From: Bradyrhizobium sp. LTSP885
GTDB taxonomy: Bacteria; Pseudomonadota; Alphaproteobacteria; Rhizobiales; Xanthobacteraceae
Assembly (NCBI RefSeq): GCF_000938305.1
Contig: NZ_JYMT01000040.1
Coordinates: 175,357 to 239,356 of the forward strand
Length of the DNA stretch: 64,000 nucleotides
Direction of reading: 5' to 3'
A program made the position numbers and the translations under genes. The notes beneath the pieces were generated by a model. The model saw only the letters and a list, made by a program, of their open reading frames with translations, did not search any database and was not told the DNA's origin. The first letter of the stretch is position 1; each line of letters opens with the position of its first letter. This document shows positions 60,728 to 64,000 of the stretch, in pieces.

Positions 60728-61083
60728 TGACGAGCCTGATCAACAGCAGCGGCGGCACCATGCCGAAGCAGGCGCTCATGCCGCTCTACAACAGCCGCCC
60801 CGATCCCGTGCTGCAGGACGCGCTCACCAAGGTACCGGCCCAGGCCCAGGCCAAGGCCAAAGCCACCGCGACCGATTTCGAATCGATGTTCCTGAACTCG
60901 ATGTTCTCGCAGATGACGAGCGGCCTGAAGGGCGACGGCCCGTACGGCGATACGGTCGGCACCGGCGCGTGGCGATCGATGCTGACCGACCAATATGCGA
61001 AGAACTTCGCCAAGGCCGGCGGCGTCGGCATCGCCAATGATGTGTTCCGCTCGCTGATCATGCAGCAAGCGAACCAAAGCTAA
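60727..61083 (+). CDS. flgJ: FlgJ-like rod-binding protein (single domain)
   Basis: 118 residues. Only the rod-binding half is present: ATATDFESMFLNSMFSQMTS, then GDTVGTGAWRSMLTDQYAKN and GGVGIANDVFRSLIMQ. The muramidase half found in enteric FlgJ is absent, as usual in alphaproteobacteria. It caps or chaperones the growing rod. The ATG at 60727 overlaps the flgI stop (TGATG) with GAGGTGAT upstream; a GTG at 60724 is less suited. Confidence 0.88.
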   Translation: MTSLINSSGGTMPKQALMPLYNSRPDPVLQDALTKVPAQAQAKAKATATDFESMFLNSMFSQMTSGLKGDGPYGDTVGTGAWRSMLTDQYAKNFAKAGGVGIANDVFRSLIMQQANQS

Positions 61084-61106
61084 TTCGGCTCCCGAGGAGA
61101 AGCACG

Positions 61107-61610
61107 ATGAACCAGCGTCCCCCGCAGCGGCCCACACCCACGCCCGCCCCCGCCGCAAGGCCCGCGACGTCGACGCCGCCCGATGTCATGAGGCTCGCCA
61201 AGGAGCTGATGGACGTGATGAGCGCGCTGCTCGGCGTCGTCGAGCAGGAGACCGAACTGGTGCGCGCCGGCAAGGTGCGCGAGGGGATGCGGCTCGAGGT
61301 GCAGAAGGCGGATCTGTCGCGGCGCTACATGATCGCGGTCGAGCATCTGAAATCCATGCACAAGATGCTGTCACAGACCGAGCCAGAACTCGTGGCGACG
61401 ATACGGCGCCACCACGACACGTTCCGCGCCATGCTGCAGGTCAATTTGACGGTACTCGCCACCGCGCACGCGGTCTCCGAAGGAATCGTGCGCGGCGTCA
61501 ACGCCGAGGTGCAGCGCCGCAACATTCCCAATACCTACACCGCGGCCGGAAAGCGCGCAGCGCCCGGCCCGCGCAACATGACGCCGCTCGCCGTCAGTCG
61601 TTCGCTCTGA
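61107..61610 (+). CDS. flgN: FlgN-like flagellar chaperone
   Basis: 167 residues. A proline-rich N-terminus (PPQRPTPTPAPAARPATSTP) precedes a long helical part (LAKELMDVMSALLGVVEQET, then RRYMIAVEHLKSMHKMLSQT) typical of FlgN-type export chaperones, which guard FlgK and FlgL. The family is divergent, so the name rests on fold pattern, position after flgJ and helical content. 23 bases after flgJ. Confidence 0.72.
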   Translation: MNQRPPQRPTPTPAPAARPATSTPPDVMRLAKELMDVMSALLGVVEQETELVRAGKVREGMRLEVQKADLSRRYMIAVEHLKSMHKMLSQTEPELVATIRRHHDTFRAMLQVNLTVLATAHAVSEGIVRGVNAEVQRRNIPNTYTAAGKRAAPGPRNMTPLAVSRSL

Positions 61611-61776
61611 ACGCACGCGCACTCCTTACAATTTTCCTCAATTTGAAGCGCGCCCGTCAGCGCGCTCTTCAGCGTGTTCCCTAACAGCCTGTTGAGAGGT
61701 TCCCCGTAGAGTTGCGGATTGGGACGGGTTGGGATTTGACTCAAGCAAACTAGTGCCGGTGCACTACGAGGCTGCC

Positions 61777-62160
61777 ATGAGTACGGATTTCAACATCAAG
61801 CCGGTGGGGGCACCGGTTGCGGCGCCGATGGTCTCTCCTGCCAGCCAGACGGCGCAGAGAGCGGTCGCGACCGAGCTGCCGCCGAGCCAGAGCGTGACCG
61901 CGCCCGAACCGACCGTGCGCGTCAGCATCGACTCGAACGCGGCCAATGCTCCGCAGTCAAATCAGACATCGGTCAAGGACCAGGTCATCATCGATCACGA
62001 CGCCGGCGAAGTCGTCTACCAGGTGGTCGACAATCGCACCAACCTGGTGGTGAGGCAGTTTCCGGAAGAAGCGGCGTTGCGCCGCCGCGCCTATTTCCAC
62101 GCGCTCGACCTGAGCAAGGACGCGCCGACGCGCGCACGCGCGACCGACCGTCAGGTCTGA
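61777..62160 (+). CDS. FlaG-like flagellar protein
   Basis: 127 residues. The disordered first half (Ala/Pro/Ser/Gln-rich) precedes a FlaG-type beta/helix end: KDQVIIDHDAGEVVYQVVDN, then RTNLVVRQFPEEAALRRRAY. FlaG influences filament length in other bacteria. CGAGG lies before the ATG at 61777. It is downstream of flgN with a 166-base gap and converges on the unknown gene at 62170. Confidence 0.7.
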   Translation: MSTDFNIKPVGAPVAAPMVSPASQTAQRAVATELPPSQSVTAPEPTVRVSIDSNAANAPQSNQTSVKDQVIIDHDAGEVVYQVVDNRTNLVVRQFPEEAALRRRAYFHALDLSKDAPTRARATDRQV

Positions 62161-62169
62161 AGCAAATCG

Positions 62170-62535
62170 TCAGGTCGCCTGGTTGGCGTAAGCCTGATCG
62201 AGATAGGTCGATCCGGTCGCGGGATCGGTGACGACGTTCTTGATCAACGCGGTGCCCGACTTGACCAGCGCGAACTTCGTATCGCCGATCCGGAATCCAC
62301 CGTCCTTGATCAGCACGTCCTGGTACTTGCTGGTGCCGTCACTCTGATAGTGAACCTTGGCGCGGAAGCCCGAGACGTTGGACACGGTGATCTTGAACGT
62401 CTTGTTGTTGGCGTATTTTCCGCTCCAGTTGCCCTGATAGAGGCTCGGATCGACCGCCACGTAGGGCGTGTTGGACGGGACCGTCAGGCCAACGGCCTTG
62501 TAGTTGGCCGACAGGATGCTCATCAGGTCGGCCAT
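62170..62535 (-). CDS. Conserved-looking protein of the flagellin operon, unknown function
   Basis: 121 residues: MADLMSILSANYKAVGLTVP, then YVAVDPSLYQGNWSGKYANN and TFKITVSNVSGFRAKVHYQS; mostly beta, with no signal peptide. AAAGGAGG, a near-perfect ribosome site, stands before the ATG. It follows flaF by 27 bases on the same strand, so it is probably part of the flagellin-flaF unit. It is not FlbT. No family assigned. Confidence 0.75.
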   Translation of the reverse strand: MADLMSILSANYKAVGLTVPSNTPYVAVDPSLYQGNWSGKYANNKTFKITVSNVSGFRAKVHYQSDGTSKYQDVLIKDGGFRIGDTKFALVKSGTALIKNVVTDPATGSTYLDQAYANQAT

Positions 62536-62562
62536 ACTAAGCCTCCTTTGAAAACAGGCCGA

Positions 62563-62928
62563 TCAGCCGCGGCCGGACAGACCGGCGGCAAGATTGCAGT
62601 TGATATCGATCAACGACTTCAGCTTCGCCGGATCGGGATTCATCTGCATATCGATGGTTTGCTTCATCACGAACACGCCGATATTGGCGACGTTCTGCCG
62701 GATCTCGAGCGGCTGCGGATTGTCGTCGCCCTCTGCGGCGCTGATGAAGATCGACCAAAGACGGCGGTTGAACAGCAGCGCGATGTCCAGCTCCTTGCCG
62801 GGACCAGTCCAGTTGGTCTGGACGTCCTGCAGCTGCCGGGCAGCTTTCAGCAGGGCTTGCGCTTCAATTTCGCGGGGGGAGGCCGTCGTCGCAGATGTGC
62901 GTGCGTAGGCCTGGGCAGCATTCGACAT
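62563..62928 (-). CDS. flaF: FlaF, flagellin synthesis/secretion regulator
   Basis: 121 residues: MSNAAQAYARTSATTASPRE, then EAQALLKAARQLQDVQTNWT, ELDIALLFNRRLWSIFISAA and LEIRQNVANIGVFVMKQTID. This is the FlaF pattern; in Caulobacter FlaF is needed for flagellin translation and works opposite FlbT. It lies downstream of flagellin on the same strand, separated by a terminator. Confidence 0.92.
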   Translation of the reverse strand: MSNAAQAYARTSATTASPREIEAQALLKAARQLQDVQTNWTGPGKELDIALLFNRRLWSIFISAAEGDDNPQPLEIRQNVANIGVFVMKQTIDMQMNPDPAKLKSLIDINCNLAAGLSGRG

Positions 62929-63133
62929 TCAGTAACCTCGATGGAAGCGGATTTCTCGGGCCGCAGAAGCGCAATTCTAGCGCTCGATATTTATGCATCC
63001 GGCGCCTTTAGATATGGTTATCAGCCGTTACGAAATGCGCCCTTCTCGCGGCACAGACAAACACCGTAATACTCCGGACAAAGACAAAAACGGCGGGGTT
63101 TCCCCCGCCGTCATTGAACCACTGTCACCGCAT
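62929..63133. promoter_or_regulatory. Flagellin to flaF spacer
   Basis: Contains the flagellin terminator (63086-63111) and the flaF leader. No gene is seen. Any flaF transcript must either read through the terminator or start here; no clear promoter was recognised. Confidence 0.45.
63086..63111 (-). terminator. Intrinsic terminator after flagellin
   Basis: On the minus strand ACGGCGGGGG pairs with CCCCGCCGT across an AAA-type loop and is followed by TTTTT-rich sequence. It lies just after the flagellin stop and should end most transcripts before flaF. Confidence 0.85.
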
Positions 63134-64000
63134 CTAGCGGAGCAGTTGCAGCACGCTCTGCTGGCTCTGGTTAGCGAGCGCCAATGCGGACACCGCGATC
63201 GACTGGCGGGTCGACAGCGCCTGGCTGTTGGCCGCTTCCTCGTTGGTGTCGGCCAGCGTCAGGTTGGACGAGCCGGTCTGCAACACGTTGATCAGGTTCT
63301 TGTTGAAGTCCTGACGGATCTGCACGACCGAGAGGTTCGAACCGAGCGACGACGCTTCCGAGCGGAGCGTGTCGGAGGCCGAGCCGAGCTTGGCAACGAT
63401 GGCGTTTGCCGAGGTGCTGTCCAGGAAGTCGGTGCCAGCAGTCAGCGAACCGAGACCGAGGCCGCCTGCGTTGAAGGTCACGCCCGAGATGTTGAGGGTG
63501 GACTTGCCGGTTTCATTGAACGTCAGCTTCAGATTGTCGCCGTTCAGCAGGTTGACGCCGTTGAAGGACGAATCCTGGGCGGTCGTCGTAATCTGCTGGA
63601 TGATGACGTTGTACTGGCTGACGAGGTTGCCGCGAGTCGACTGCGAGGTCGGATCGGCAACGGCAGCGTTGACCGTGCCGACCGTTGCAGCCGTCGTGCC
63701 CGAGATGTCGACGCCTTCACCGGTCGGGGCAGCGCCCGTCTTGGTGATCGTCTGGCTGGCGGCATCGTTGGTGGAGGTGAAGGTCACCGTGTCGGCGGTC
63801 GCGGAGACCGACGCCGAGACGGCAACGCCGTTCGAAGACAGCACGCTGTTGAGCTGATCGAGCGTCTTGACGGTCGCGGTGCCCGCACCGGTCGCGAAGC
63901 TCGAACCGATTGTGACCGCGAGCGAGCCGGTAGCCGTCTTGAAGGTGATGACCGAACCGCCGAGCTTGCCGGCGTTGAGGTCGGTGGCCACCGTGGTGCC
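63134..64000 (-). CDS. fliC: Flagellin (C-terminal part; gene continues past the window)
   Basis: 288 codons remain. The C-terminal D0/D1 helices are clear: NLVSQYNVIIQQITTTAQDS, then FNGVNLLNGDNLKLTF and the ending ALSTRQSIAVSALALANQSQ with QSVLQLLR. The central part is Ser/Thr-rich and variable. It forms the filament after export by the flagellar type III system. The start codon and upstream promoter are outside the window. Rhizobial genomes often carry several copies; only one is seen here. Confidence 0.95.
   Translation of the reverse strand, partial: GTTVATDLNAGKLGGSVITFKTATGSLAVTIGSSFATGAGTATVKTLDQLNSVLSSNGVAVSASVSATADTVTFTSTNDAASQTITKTGAAPTGEGVDISGTTAATVGTVNAAVADPTSQSTRGNLVSQYNVIIQQITTTAQDSSFNGVNLLNGDNLKLTFNETGKSTLNISGVTFNAGGLGLGSLTAGTDFLDSTSANAIVAKLGSASDTLRSEASSLGSNLSVVQIRQDFNKNLINVLQTGSSNLTLADTNEEAANSQALSTRQSIAVSALALANQSQQSVLQLLR

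Overview
The window reads as chromosomal DNA of a high-GC alphaproteobacterium, most likely Bradyrhizobium or a close relative. The flagellar gene content and order (fliX, flaF, motE, a DUF6468 gene, the flgF-flgG-flgA-flgH run), exact CtrA-type TTAA-N7-TTAA boxes, sigma-54-type GG-N10-GC promoters beside flagellar genes, a one-cysteine alphaproteobacterial DksA and dispersed palindromic repeats typical of Bradyrhizobium all point that way. No rRNA, tRNA or CRISPR array was found.

Backbone: the window is a flagellar locus broken up by other genes. Flagellar blocks are flgC(partial)-flgB / fliO-fliP (1-2710), a large TPR protein with a CtrA box (11520-15400), motE-DUF6468-fliM-fliL / flgF-flgG-flgA-flgH (21782-28684), and fliX / flgI-flgJ-flgN-flaG with flaF and flagellin (58929-64000). 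They encode rod, P ring, L ring, export gate, switch and filament parts. FliX with sigma-54-type promoters suggests a CtrA > FliX/FlbD > RpoN hierarchy; flbD itself is not in the window.

Inserts in the backbone: 2.7-11.4 kb holds metabolic and regulatory genes (VOC protein, class V aminotransferase, MFS exporter, tautomerase, SDR, LysR, hydrolases). 15.6-21.5 kb holds an orphan contractile-sheath gene, GNAT, metallo-beta-lactamase-fold protein, serine hydrolase and Crp/Fnr regulator; part of it lies between motE and a 60-bp direct repeat of motE. 28.8-32.4 kb and 52.4-58.9 kb hold small enzymes and regulators.

Mobile island (about 32775-51945, 19.2 kb): a tyrosine integrase sits at the left end and an AlpA-like protein plus a primase/helicase-like replication protein at the right end, with a prohead-protease-like gene. 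This is a phage-satellite-like plan. A 12-bp direct repeat flanks it, and the outer flanks look like two halves of one dispersed repeat, so the element appears to have integrated inside that repeat. Its cargo looks like defence: a PD-(D/E)xK-type protein, an MrcB-N/HNH nuclease abutting a methyltransferase fused to an Mrr-like domain, two HEPN-like proteins, an SRAP protein, and a translationally coupled three-gene operon (DUF262 protein, DUF3696-type ATPase, unknown third protein; 43100-46268). That operon is the best candidate for an undescribed system. A frameshifted 3' remnant of ligD lies just before it.
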